Source of the DNA: Pseudomonadota bacterium
GTDB taxonomy: Bacteria; Pseudomonadota; Alphaproteobacteria; ATCC43930; CGMCC-115725
Assembly: GCA_021790295.1 (NCBI GenBank)
Contig: JAJYIC010000029.1
Span: 1-13,414, forward strand
Direction: 5' to 3'
Length of the DNA: 13,414 nt
Below the pieces are notes generated by a model that worked only from the letters and a program-made list of their open reading frames with translations, was not told where the DNA came from and did not search any database. Below are positions 6,865 through 13,414 of this stretch, piece after piece. The position numbers and the translations under genes were made by a program. Position 1 is the first letter of the stretch, and every line of letters starts with the position of its first letter.

Positions 6865-6892
6865 CCTATCGTTCTGCGGCAGAATCCTATCG
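6865..6892. promoter_or_regulatory. Candidate operator: 13-bp palindrome between two CCTATCG direct repeats
   Basis: TTCTGC-G-GCAGAA (6872-6884) is a perfect inverted repeat around a single base. It is flanked by identical CCTATCG copies at 6865-6871 and 6886-6892, whose starts are 21 bp apart, about two helical turns. It lies in the divergent gap between the PPOX flavoprotein and enoyl-CoA hydratase genes, 28 bp before the hydratase start. The geometry suits a dimeric regulator's site. I found no adjacent regulator gene and no convincing -35/-10 pair in this gap. Confidence 0.4.
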
Positions 6893-6909
6893 CGGTTGGC
6901 GCCGGCTCC

Positions 6910-6914
6910 AGGAG
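6910..6914 (+). promoter_or_regulatory. Ribosome binding site deciding the start of the enoyl-CoA hydratase
   Basis: AGGAG lies 6 nt before ATG 6921. An in-frame ATG at 6843 would add 26 residues, has no comparable site and would run through the candidate operator. Confidence 0.75.
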
Positions 6915-6920
6915 AAGGCG

Positions 6921-7721
6921 ATGGGTGAGGAGCAGAGAACGGCCGGGCGGTTTGTCGTCAAGCGCGAAGAGATCGCGGGCGGCGGCCATTTTTTCCGTTT
7001 CGAGATCGACCACCCCCTAAAGCGCAACAGCCTTGGCCGCAAGCTCCTTTCCGAGATTGCCCTTGCCGTCGAAGGGCTCGAGGGGGATGCGGATGTGCGC
7101 GCCGCGGTCCTGACCGGCGCCGGCGAGCGGGCTTTTGTCGGCGGCGCCGATCTCGACGAGCTCGCCGCTCTCGACCGCGCGGGCGCGCGCGCTTTCATCA
7201 CTCTCGTTCACCGGTGCTGCGAGGCTTTTCGCCGCCTTCCGGTTCCGGTGATCGCGCGCGTCGACGGCTATGCGCTCGGCGCCGGGCTCGAACTTCTGTG
7301 CTGTTGCGATCTCCGAATCGCAAGCGACCGCTCGCGATTCGGCATGCCCGAAGTGCGCGTCGGGCTGCCTTCGGTGGTCGAAGCGGCTTTTTTGCCGAGG
7401 CTCGTCGGCAGCGGCCGGGCGCGGCGCCTCATCCTTACGGGCGAGGCGATCGACGCCGAGACGGCCTTATCCTGGGGGCTTCTCGACGCCGTCGTTCCCG
7501 CCCCCCGGCTCGATCAGGAAGTCGACCGTTTCCTTTCCGCCATCCTCGCCGCAGGCCCGCGCGCCTTGCGCCTGCAAAAGGCGCTTATCCGCGAATGGGA
7601 CGAGCTTCCGGCGAGCGCGGCGGTGGAGCGCGGGATCGAGGTTTTTGCAGAGGCTTTCGAGAGCGAGGAACCGCGGCAGATGGCAAAGGCGATGCTCAGA
7701 GAACTCAAAAGGCGCAAATGA
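6921..7721 (+). CDS. Enoyl-CoA hydratase/isomerase family protein (crotonase fold)
   Basis: The 266-aa cytoplasmic enzyme probably hydrates 2-enoyl-CoA to 3-hydroxyacyl-CoA. Oxyanion-hole segments are AFVGGADLDEL (71-81) and DGYALGAGLELLCCCDLRIA (115-134). Both glutamates needed for hydration are present: E124 in GAGLE and E144 in GMPEVRVG, matching E144 and E164 of rat mitochondrial hydratase. This favours hydratase over isomerase or hydrolase, though the chain-length preference cannot be read. The SVVEAAFLPRLVG segment follows directly. Start ATG 6921 has AGGAG 6 nt upstream. The stop TGA overlaps the radC ATG, so the two genes are probably translated from one mRNA. It diverges from the PPOX flavoprotein gene. 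Confidence 0.9.
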   Translation: MGEEQRTAGRFVVKREEIAGGGHFFRFEIDHPLKRNSLGRKLLSEIALAVEGLEGDADVRAAVLTGAGERAFVGGADLDELAALDRAGARAFITLVHRCCEAFRRLPVPVIARVDGYALGAGLELLCCCDLRIASDRSRFGMPEVRVGLPSVVEAAFLPRLVGSGRARRLILTGEAIDAETALSWGLLDAVVPAPRLDQEVDRFLSAILAAGPRALRLQKALIREWDELPASAAVERGIEVFAEAFESEEPRQMAKAMLRELKRRK

Positions 7722-8545
7722 AAGGAAAGGCGGGCGCCAACTCCGGACGATCCGGCGGCAGAGCCAGCCGCGGCCGCGCTGCGGGGATCGGCGCCAAGAA
7801 AAATCCGCAAATTCGGCAGGCGGGACGGCTCGCCGAAGCCTCGGTTGGCTCGCCGAGCCTTGCTCCGCCCGAAGAGAGCCCGCATTATCTCGGGCACCGC
7901 CGGCGCCTGCGCGAAAGGCTCGTCGTCGGGGGCCCGGGAAACCTGCCCGACTACGAACTTCTCGAGATTCTGCTTTTCGCGCAAAACCCGCGCGGCGACG
8001 TCAAGCCTTTGGCGAAAAGGCTGATCGAGGATTTCGGCGGTCTCGCCGAGGTGTTGAGCGCCGAAAGCGAGGCTCTTGCCGCGGCCGGCCTCGCAATGGC
8101 CGGCATCGCCGCCGTCAAATCGGTGCGCGAAGCCGCCCTTCGCCTGATGCGGGCCGAATTGCGCCAACGCGAGGTGATCGGCTCCTGGGACAACCTCATC
8201 GCCTATTGCAACGCCGAGATCGCCTGGGGCCAGGTGGAAGAGTTCCACCTCCTGTTTCTCGATCGCAAAAATGCCCTTATCAGGCACGAGAAGCAGCAAA
8301 AGGGGACGATCGACCACACCCCCGTCTACCCGCGCGAAGTCATCAAGCGCGCTCTCGAACTCGGCGCATCGGCCCTTATCCTCGTCCACAACCACCCTTC
8401 GGGCGACACTACCCCTTCGAAGGCCGATATAGCCGTCACCAGAGACATCGCGAAAGCGGCCGCGGCGGTCAACATCGCCCTCCACGACCACCTCATCATC
8501 GGCCGCGGAGGGCATACGAGCTTTAAGGATCTGGGGCTTCTCTGA
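7718..8545 (+). CDS. radC: RadC family JAB/MPN-domain protein
   Basis: RadC proteins carry an N-terminal helix-hairpin-helix region and a JAMM metalloprotease-like domain; the old link to DNA repair is disputed and the true role is unknown. In this 275-aa protein the RadC_N segment (about 55-145) includes LPDYELLEILLF (76-87). The JAMM ligands are H224, H226 and D237 in HNHPSGDTTPSKAD, with an upstream Glu at 174-175. The C-terminus HDHLIIGRGGHTSFKDLGLL is classic. The first ~50 residues are basic, Gly/Ala/Arg-rich and probably disordered. The start is ATG 7718, overlapping the hydratase stop as ATGA, with AAGG 5 nt upstream. The frame stays open far upstream, but that is shadow sequence of the hydratase gene. 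Confidence 0.93.
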   Translation: MKGKAGANSGRSGGRASRGRAAGIGAKKNPQIRQAGRLAEASVGSPSLAPPEESPHYLGHRRRLRERLVVGGPGNLPDYELLEILLFAQNPRGDVKPLAKRLIEDFGGLAEVLSAESEALAAAGLAMAGIAAVKSVREAALRLMRAELRQREVIGSWDNLIAYCNAEIAWGQVEEFHLLFLDRKNALIRHEKQQKGTIDHTPVYPREVIKRALELGASALILVHNHPSGDTTPSKADIAVTRDIAKAAAAVNIALHDHLIIGRGGHTSFKDLGLL

Positions 8546-8708
8546 AAAGGGCTGCGGATATCGGGTTCGCGGTGCGGATGGGGCGAGGGCGGCGCCTTTT
8601 TTCGGGCTCTCCCTCCCCCGGCGCGCGGACCCTATACTGGCGCGCGAGAGGCACGCCCGCGGCTCCGCAGCCTCGCGGCCTTGCGCCGAAATTCTGGGGA
8701 GAAGACAG
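8546..8708 (+). promoter_or_regulatory. radC / acyl-CoA dehydrogenase intergenic region with terminator-like and promoter-like elements
   Basis: This 163-bp gap has no gene. At 8581-8602 a weak GC stem (GGGCG paired with CGCCT, one G-U pair) is followed by six T residues and may end the hydratase-radC transcript. A -10-like TATACT (8633-8638) lies between two GGCGCGCG copies (8620-8627 and 8639-8646); no good -35 box is seen. An imperfect hairpin (8657-8678, 2-nt bulge) would lie in the leader of the next gene. GGAG at 8698-8701 is its ribosome binding site, 7 nt before ATG 8709. Confidence 0.35.
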
Positions 8709-9875
8709 ATGTTCGAACGCCTTTCCGAGGAACAGCGCCGCTTCGTCGGCACGGTGCGCGCGCTCGCCCAAAGCCGGTTCAAAGAGCGCGCGGCCAGTTA
8801 CATGGACGGCAGCTTTCCGTGGGAGAACATCCGCGCTCTTGCCGAACTCGGCGTTCTCGGCATGGCGGTTCCCGAAGAGCTGGGGGGTCTCGGTCTTCCG
8901 GTTTTCGACACCGCTCTCGTCCTCGAAGAGATCGCCAAGGTCTGCTACGTGACGGCGATGGCGGTCCTCGGAGAGGTCGGGGTGCAGACGCGGATCATCG
9001 CGCATTACGCGCCCGAAGCGATCAGAGCACGGATCCTGCCGCAAGTGTGCCGCGGCGAGAGCATCCTCGCGATCTGCATGACCGAACCCGACGCCGGCAC
9101 CGATGTTGCGAATTACCGCACCAATGTCGAACGGGTGGGCGCAAAGCTCCGCTTGAACGGGGTCAAAACCCTCATCAGCCGCGCCGAAGAGGCGGCGATG
9201 TTCGTCGTCTTTACGCGCGTCGACAAAAGGCCCGGACGGGAGGGAATCGGCTGCGTTCTCGTCGAAAGGGGAACGCCAGGGCTTGCCGTCACCGGCAGCT
9301 TCCACACGATGGGTGGGGAAAACCTTCACGAAGTGCGCTTCGAGGACTGCGAGATTGCGCCCGAAAACCTAGTCATCGAGGAAGACGGTTTTCGCCGGCT
9401 CCTTTCCTCCTTCAACACCCAGCGCTGTCTCAACCCCGCAATCTCTTTGGGGCTTGCCGAAGGAGCTTTCGAGGAAGCGGTGCGTTATGCGCAAGAGAGG
9501 GCGGCGTTCGGCCGGCCGATCGCCGCCTTCCAGGGGATGCGCTGGAAGCTCGCCATGATGTACCGGGAGATCGAGAGCGCGCGCAGCATCCTCTATCGCG
9601 CCTGCCGGAGCGCAAACCCTTTTCCCGATCCTCTTCTCGCCGCGGTCGCCAAGATCACCTGCAACGAGACGGCGCAAAGGGTGACCAGCGAAGCGGTCCA
9701 GGTTTTCGGCGGTTATGGCTTTACCGACGCCTTCCCGGTCTCCCGCCTTTATCGCGGCGCGCGTTACGGAACCTTGGGCGGCGGCACCACGGAAACGCTT
9801 TTGGATCTCATCGGCAAAAGGGTTCTTGCGGGGCTCGATCCGGCCGACGGCATTTCGGGATTGGCGAATTTCTAG
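8709..9875 (+). CDS. Acyl-CoA dehydrogenase family flavoprotein lacking the usual catalytic Glu
   Basis: The 388-aa protein has the full three-domain fold of FAD-dependent acyl-CoA dehydrogenases, which oxidise acyl-CoA to 2-enoyl-CoA and pass electrons to ETF. Signature 1 is ICMTEPDAGTD (122-132); signature 2 is VFGGYGFTDAFPVSRLYR (332-349). The helical C-terminal domain includes RAAFGRPIAAFQG. At the MCAD-type catalytic position (Tyr-Glu-Gly-Thr) the sequence reads GGGT (357-360), so Glu is Gly. The alternative helix-G position used by isovaleryl- and long-chain enzymes reads NTQR, with Q238 instead of Glu. The base is thus unclear; E362 lies four residues on. It may have an unusual substrate or chemistry. 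GGAG lies 7 nt before ATG. Its stop overlaps that of the convergent SDR gene. Confidence 0.88.
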   Translation: MFERLSEEQRRFVGTVRALAQSRFKERAASYMDGSFPWENIRALAELGVLGMAVPEELGGLGLPVFDTALVLEEIAKVCYVTAMAVLGEVGVQTRIIAHYAPEAIRARILPQVCRGESILAICMTEPDAGTDVANYRTNVERVGAKLRLNGVKTLISRAEEAAMFVVFTRVDKRPGREGIGCVLVERGTPGLAVTGSFHTMGGENLHEVRFEDCEIAPENLVIEEDGFRRLLSSFNTQRCLNPAISLGLAEGAFEEAVRYAQERAAFGRPIAAFQGMRWKLAMMYREIESARSILYRACRSANPFPDPLLAAVAKITCNETAQRVTSEAVQVFGGYGFTDAFPVSRLYRGARYGTLGGGTTETLLDLIGKRVLAGLDPADGISGLANF

Positions 9876-10660
9876 GCTGCGGGCGGGGGCGAAGTGTTGG
9901 GGGCGATGGTGACGCCGCCGTCGACGACGATCACCTGGCCCGTGATATAGCCGCCCGCAGGCGTGGCCAGCATCAAGGCGACGCCCGCGATCTCTTCGGG
10001 CTCGCCGAGGCGCCGCAAAGGCGTCACCGCCTCGCGCCTTTTCCTGCGCCCTTCGTCCTGCCAAAGGACGCGCGCGAACTCGGTCTTGACGAGCCCCGGG
10101 GCGATGCAATTGACGCGGATGTTGAAAGGACCCCACTCGGCCGCGAGATTGCGGGCGAGAGCCACGTCCGCGGCTTTGGTGATCCCGTACATGCCGAGTT
10201 CGAGCGAACTCTGGAAGGCCGCGATCGAGATGATGAAGATGATCACCCCATCGCGCCTCTCTTTCATCTCGGGCGCGACCATCCGCGCAAGCCAGAGATT
10301 GGAGAGAACGTTGTTGACCATCATCCTTTCGAAGGCTTCCTCGCCGAGCCCCTCGAGAGAGCCGAAATAGGGGTTGACGGCGGCGTTGCAGACGAGGATG
10401 TCGATGCGGCCCCATTCCTGGCGCGCGCGCGCGACGAGGGCCTCGAGTTGGGCCTTGTCCGAGATTCGCGCCGCCGCCGCGATCGCCTCGCCGCCGCGGG
10501 CGCGCAGCGCCCCCGCGACTTCCTCGGCGGCCTCGAGCCTGCGCCCCGAAATGACGACTCGGCCTCCGGCCTCGACAAAAGCCTCGGCGATGGCGCGGCC
10601 GATGCCGCGGCTCGAACCGGTGACGATCGCGACTTTCCCCGAAAGATCGAAACGCTTCAT
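9872..10660 (-). CDS. Short-chain dehydrogenase/reductase (SDR) family oxidoreductase
   Basis: This 262-aa classical SDR is an NAD(P)-dependent Rossmann-fold oxidoreductase acting on an alcohol or ketone; the substrate is not evident. The cofactor motif is TGSSRGIG (14-21), with VISGRR (36-41) after the second strand; the arginines there favour NADP(H). The structural motif is CNAAV (91-95). The catalytic set is N116 or N117, S145, Y158 and K162 (YGITK). The C-terminal GGYITGQVIVVDGG block is typical. The start is ATG 10660 with AAGGGG 6 nt upstream; the frame stays open beyond it only as shadow of the next gene. Its stop shares CTAG with the convergent acyl-CoA dehydrogenase, which hints at shared acyl-chain metabolism without proving it. 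Confidence 0.9.
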   Translation of the reverse strand: MKRFDLSGKVAIVTGSSRGIGRAIAEAFVEAGGRVVISGRRLEAAEEVAGALRARGGEAIAAAARISDKAQLEALVARARQEWGRIDILVCNAAVNPYFGSLEGLGEEAFERMMVNNVLSNLWLARMVAPEMKERRDGVIIFIISIAAFQSSLELGMYGITKAADVALARNLAAEWGPFNIRVNCIAPGLVKTEFARVLWQDEGRRKRREAVTPLRRLGEPEEIAGVALMLATPAGGYITGQVIVVDGGVTIAPNTSPPPAA

Positions 10661-10734
10661 AGGGCGCCCCTTCCGCTTCTGCGCGCCATCATGCGCTGGG
10701 GCGCGTTTTCGCGAAAGGGGCGAGGCGCGCTGTT

Positions 10735-13414
10735 TCAGGTCGCGTCGGCCTGCGCCTTTGCCTCTTCGGAAAAGGGCCTGATGCTGCCGTCGGCGAGAAG
10801 TTCGCGGGCGTGCGAGGCGTCGACGGCGGCGCTGAAATAATACCCTTGGGCCCTGGCGGCAGCCCCGCTTTCGATAAGGAAATCGCGCTCTTCGGCGGTT
10901 TCGACGCCCTCGGCGATGACGCCGATCCCGAATTCGCCGGCAAAATCGATCATGGCGCGGATCGTCGCCCTGCTGCGCGCGTCTTTCGTCCCCTCCCGGA
11001 TAAAGGATGGGTCGATCTTGATGTGATTGACGCCGTAAGCCTTGACATAGTCGAAAGAGGAATAGGCCGTGCCGAAATCGTCGATGGCGATCTTGGCGCC
11101 GAGCCTGCGAAGCTCGGCGAGAACATTGTTTTGCGACCAAGTCACTTGCGCCAGAGTGGCTTCGGTCACGTCGAACTCGAGATCGCTCGGCTCGAGCTTC
11201 CATTTCACCACGGTTTCGGCGATTTCGCGCAAAAGCGCGGAGCCCTTTTTCAATTGCGCGAGGGAAAGATTGATCGCCATCAGAGGCGGCGCGAGCCCCT
11301 CTTCGCGCCATAAATGAAGCTGGCGGCAAGCGGCGTCGAGAACCCAGAGGCCGAGCGCTCCGATCGCTCCGGTCTTTTCCGCGACGGCGATGAATTCGCG
11401 CGGGGCAATAAGCCCCCTTGTCGGATGGTGCCAGCGCACGAGAGCTTCCATTCCGACGATCTTGCCCGAGGCGAGTTCGACCTGAGGCTGGTAATAAAGC
11501 TCGAGCTCTTCCCTTGCGATCGCCTTGCGCAGGTCTTCGGCAAGGGCGATCCGCTCCAACACCGCCTCATCGAGAGCTTGCGAATGAAAACGGTAGCGGT
11601 CGCCTCCTTCTTCTTTTGCGCGGTAAAGGGCGAGGTCGGCTTGCGTCACCATCTGATCGGCCTCGCCTGCCGCCGCGGCAAAAAGCGCGATGCCGATGCT
11701 GGCGCCGATATGGATATCGTTGCCTTCGAGGCTGTAACGCTCGCCGACGGCGCCGAGGATCTTGGCGGCGAGCGCGCCCGCGCTTGCCGGCTCTGCCGCA
11801 TCGGCTTGCAAGACGGCGAATTCGTCGCCGCCGTAACGCGCGGCAAGGTCGGTTTCGCGGATCGCGCCTTTGAGCCTCGAGGCCACCTCGCGCAGCAGAA
11901 TATCGCCGAGGGCGTGGCCGAGCGTATCGTTGACGTTCTTGAAATCGTCGAGGTCGATAAAGAGCAGCGCAAACGGCGCTGCGCCGCGTTTGCACGCGGC
12001 AAAGGCCTGGCGCAGCCGTTCGAAAAACGTGGCCCGGTTGGCCAGCCCCGTCAAAGCGTCGGTGCGGGCGAGACGGGCGATCTTTTCCTCGGCCGCCTTG
12101 CGTTCGGTGATGTCGATGAGGATGCCTTCGACCTCGCAAAGCCGCCCCTGGTCGTCGCGCACCGGGTTGTAGCGGTTTTCGACCCAGCGTTCGCCGCCCT
12201 CTTTGGAGAGAAGGCGCAATTCGATCGCGGAACCCTCCGTCTCCCGTTTGAGGATCTCCGCCAGAACCCGGTGCAGCTTCGGCTGGTCTTCGGGGTGGAC
12301 GAGAACTCGCACCCAGTCGGCGGCCGCCAGAAGCTTTTCGGGGTCCTGCCCGAATCTCGCGATGTTGCCGGAGATGTAGACGAGCCGGAAAGAGGGATCG
12401 CCGGCAAGACGGTAAAGAATGGTCGGGCTGTTGTGGACGATGGTGTTGGCGTTGGCGAGTTCCTTGATGGTGCGGGCGCGGGCGTTGGCGGCGCCGACGA
12501 GGCCGGCGAGGGTCAGCAAGCTGTCGGTTTCGGCCCAGCTCCACTGACGCAGGACGGAGGACGAGTCGATAAAATTGCAGCTCCCCCACAACCGCCCCTC
12601 GCTTTCCACGGGAACCTGCAAAAGCGAGGAAAGCCCCGCTTCGGCAAAACTCGGGCGAAAGGGCGCCGCAACTTCGCCGAGAGAGATCGAGGCGACCGTC
12701 CCGGCAAGAGCCGGGGCCACGAGCTTTGGCATCTGCAGATCGAGATCGAGAACGCCAAAAGCCGGGTTCGACCGCATCGGCGGCAAAGGCGGCGCGCTCC
12801 ATTCCTCGACCAGATTGGCGAGAAGGTGCCCTTCCTCGTCGCGGTTGATCTTCGCGATGAAGACGCGGCCGACCCCGATGGTTTTTCCGATCAGCCTGAG
12901 AACGCGCGGGATCGCCTCTTCGAAGCGGTCGGAGCCCAAAAGCTCGGCCGCGCTTTCGGTGACCGCATGGAGAAGCCCGTCATGCTCGCGCAAGGCTTCT
13001 TCCGCCGCCCTGCGCTCGCCGAGTTCGGCGTCGAGACGCATATAGGCCTCTTCGAGCGCGGCGGTGCGCTGGTTGACCGTCGCTTCCAACTCGGTTTGAT
13101 AGAGCCCGAGCTGGCTCGCCCTTTCCTCGGCAACCGCGGCCTCGCGTTCGGCGGCCTGGTGGCGCCAGAGAGCGCGCCGCGCGAAAAGGCTCAAAAGCAC
13201 AAACGCCAAGCTGACGACGAGAAGCGCGGCGATTTCGTGCCGGGTTTCGCTCCCCCATTCGCGCAAAACCTCGGAGCGCGGCAGAACCGCATGGACGGTG
13301 AAATCTCCGCGCCTTTCGGCAACCGCAATGGCATTGCCGATTGCGCGCTCTGGCCGTTCCCCTGCGAAAAGGACGCCGCTTTTTTCGACCCAGATGAACG
13401 TCCGCTTGAAGCCG
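10735..13414 (-). CDS. Membrane-anchored GAF-PAS-GGDEF-EAL cyclic-di-GMP protein (5' end outside window)
   Basis: The open frame reaches the right edge, giving 892 visible residues with the N-terminus missing. Numbering from the first visible codon: the end of a probable periplasmic sensor (1-59), one membrane helix (about 60-79, IAALLVVSLAFVLLSLFA), a coiled coil (about 84-148), a GAF domain (150-315), PAS plus PAC (318-440), GGDEF (446-610) and EAL (618-880). The cyclase motif is intact GGDEF (528-532), with an RETD inhibitory I-site five residues upstream. In the EAL domain E656, N715, the DD of DDFG (778-779), K799, E835 and Q856 match the phosphodiesterase set, but the expected Glu in the ExTE motif is Asp (D748). 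It probably makes and/or breaks c-di-GMP under sensory control. It lies 74 bp upstream of the SDR gene. Confidence 0.94.
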   Translation of the reverse strand, partial: GFKRTFIWVEKSGVLFAGERPERAIGNAIAVAERRGDFTVHAVLPRSEVLREWGSETRHEIAALLVVSLAFVLLSLFARRALWRHQAAEREAAVAEERASQLGLYQTELEATVNQRTAALEEAYMRLDAELGERRAAEEALREHDGLLHAVTESAAELLGSDRFEEAIPRVLRLIGKTIGVGRVFIAKINRDEEGHLLANLVEEWSAPPLPPMRSNPAFGVLDLDLQMPKLVAPALAGTVASISLGEVAAPFRPSFAEAGLSSLLQVPVESEGRLWGSCNFIDSSSVLRQWSWAETDSLLTLAGLVGAANARARTIKELANANTIVHNSPTILYRLAGDPSFRLVYISGNIARFGQDPEKLLAAADWVRVLVHPEDQPKLHRVLAEILKRETEGSAIELRLLSKEGGERWVENRYNPVRDDQGRLCEVEGILIDITERKAAEEKIARLARTDALTGLANRATFFERLRQAFAACKRGAAPFALLFIDLDDFKNVNDTLGHALGDILLREVASRLKGAIRETDLAARYGGDEFAVLQADAAEPASAGALAAKILGAVGERYSLEGNDIHIGASIGIALFAAAAGEADQMVTQADLALYRAKEEGGDRYRFHSQALDEAVLERIALAEDLRKAIAREELELYYQPQVELASGKIVGMEALVRWHHPTRGLIAPREFIAVAEKTGAIGALGLWVLDAACRQLHLWREEGLAPPLMAINLSLAQLKKGSALLREIAETVVKWKLEPSDLEFDVTEATLAQVTWSQNNVLAELRRLGAKIAIDDFGTAYSSFDYVKAYGVNHIKIDPSFIREGTKDARSRATIRAMIDFAGEFGIGVIAEGVETAEERDFLIESGAAARAQGYYFSAAVDASHARELLADGSIRPFSEEAKAQADAT

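Noticed and set aside
6843..6920. ATG 6843 as start of the enoyl-CoA hydratase
   Set aside because: No ribosome binding site suits it as well as the AGGAG before ATG 6921, and the added 26 residues are not family-like.
7214..7717. Upstream extension of radC giving a 443-residue product
   Set aside because: The extension is an Arg-rich shadow of the enoyl-CoA hydratase gene; radC starts well at ATG 7718 with the ATGA overlap.
10661..10734. Possible terminator or promoter between the GGDEF-EAL and SDR genes
   Set aside because: There is a TTTCGCGAAA palindrome and GC-rich inverted segments, but no stem followed by a T-run on either strand and no credible -35/-10 pair.
8681..10840. A 719-codon plus-strand frame overlapping the acyl-CoA dehydrogenase and the SDR
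   Set aside because: It is out of frame with the true dehydrogenase and antisense to the SDR; its composition is shadow-like.
10661..11329. N-terminal extension of the SDR giving a 485-residue product
   Set aside because: The extra sequence overlaps the EAL domain in another frame, while the SDR begins normally at ATG 10660 with its own ribosome binding site.

Overview
The window is about 13.4 kb of GC-rich bacterial chromosome (GC well above 60% by eye), packed with genes; no gap between genes exceeds about 180 bp. It looks alphaproteobacterial: tRNA-Leu, tig, clpP and clpX lie in that order on one strand, and the ClpX and ClpP sequences fit. The tRNA-His carries an encoded G at position -1, a C73 discriminator and an encoded CCA. 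A large alphaproteobacterial clade (Rhizobiales, Rhodobacterales, Caulobacterales and relatives) is known to have lost the G-1:C73 pair, so this genome more likely belongs with Rhodospirillales-like lineages. That placement is an inference; I cannot name a genus.

Left block (1-5939), all on the minus strand. In transcription order it holds nnr (NAD(P)H-hydrate repair), a malonyl-CoA decarboxylase, tRNA-Leu(UAG), trigger factor, clpP and the first 114 codons of clpX, which runs off the left edge. The last three form a protein folding and quality-control cluster. The trigger factor has an unusual acidic, histidine-rich repeat insertion.

Middle block (5940-8708). tRNA-His lies on the plus strand with a promoter-like sequence and a terminator-like hairpin. 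Convergent to it is an MSMEG_1061-type FMN-binding PPOX flavoprotein. Divergent from that is an enoyl-CoA hydratase whose stop codon overlaps the radC start (ATGA). The divergent intergenic region holds a 13-bp palindrome flanked by two CCTATCG direct repeats, a candidate operator.

Right block (8709-13414). An acyl-CoA dehydrogenase (plus) and an SDR oxidoreductase (minus) converge so tightly that their stop codons share the palindrome CTAG. Upstream of the SDR on the minus strand is a large membrane-anchored GAF-PAS-GGDEF-EAL cyclic-di-GMP protein that runs off the right edge.

Malonyl-CoA decarboxylase, enoyl-CoA hydratase, acyl-CoA dehydrogenase and the SDR give the region an acyl-CoA metabolism flavour, but they sit on different strands and are not one operon. 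I see no insertion sequence, phage gene, CRISPR array, toxin-antitoxin pair or defence island, and no clear candidate for a new multi-gene system. The main oddities are in individual proteins (trigger factor insertion, acyl-CoA dehydrogenase lacking the usual base) and one candidate operator.
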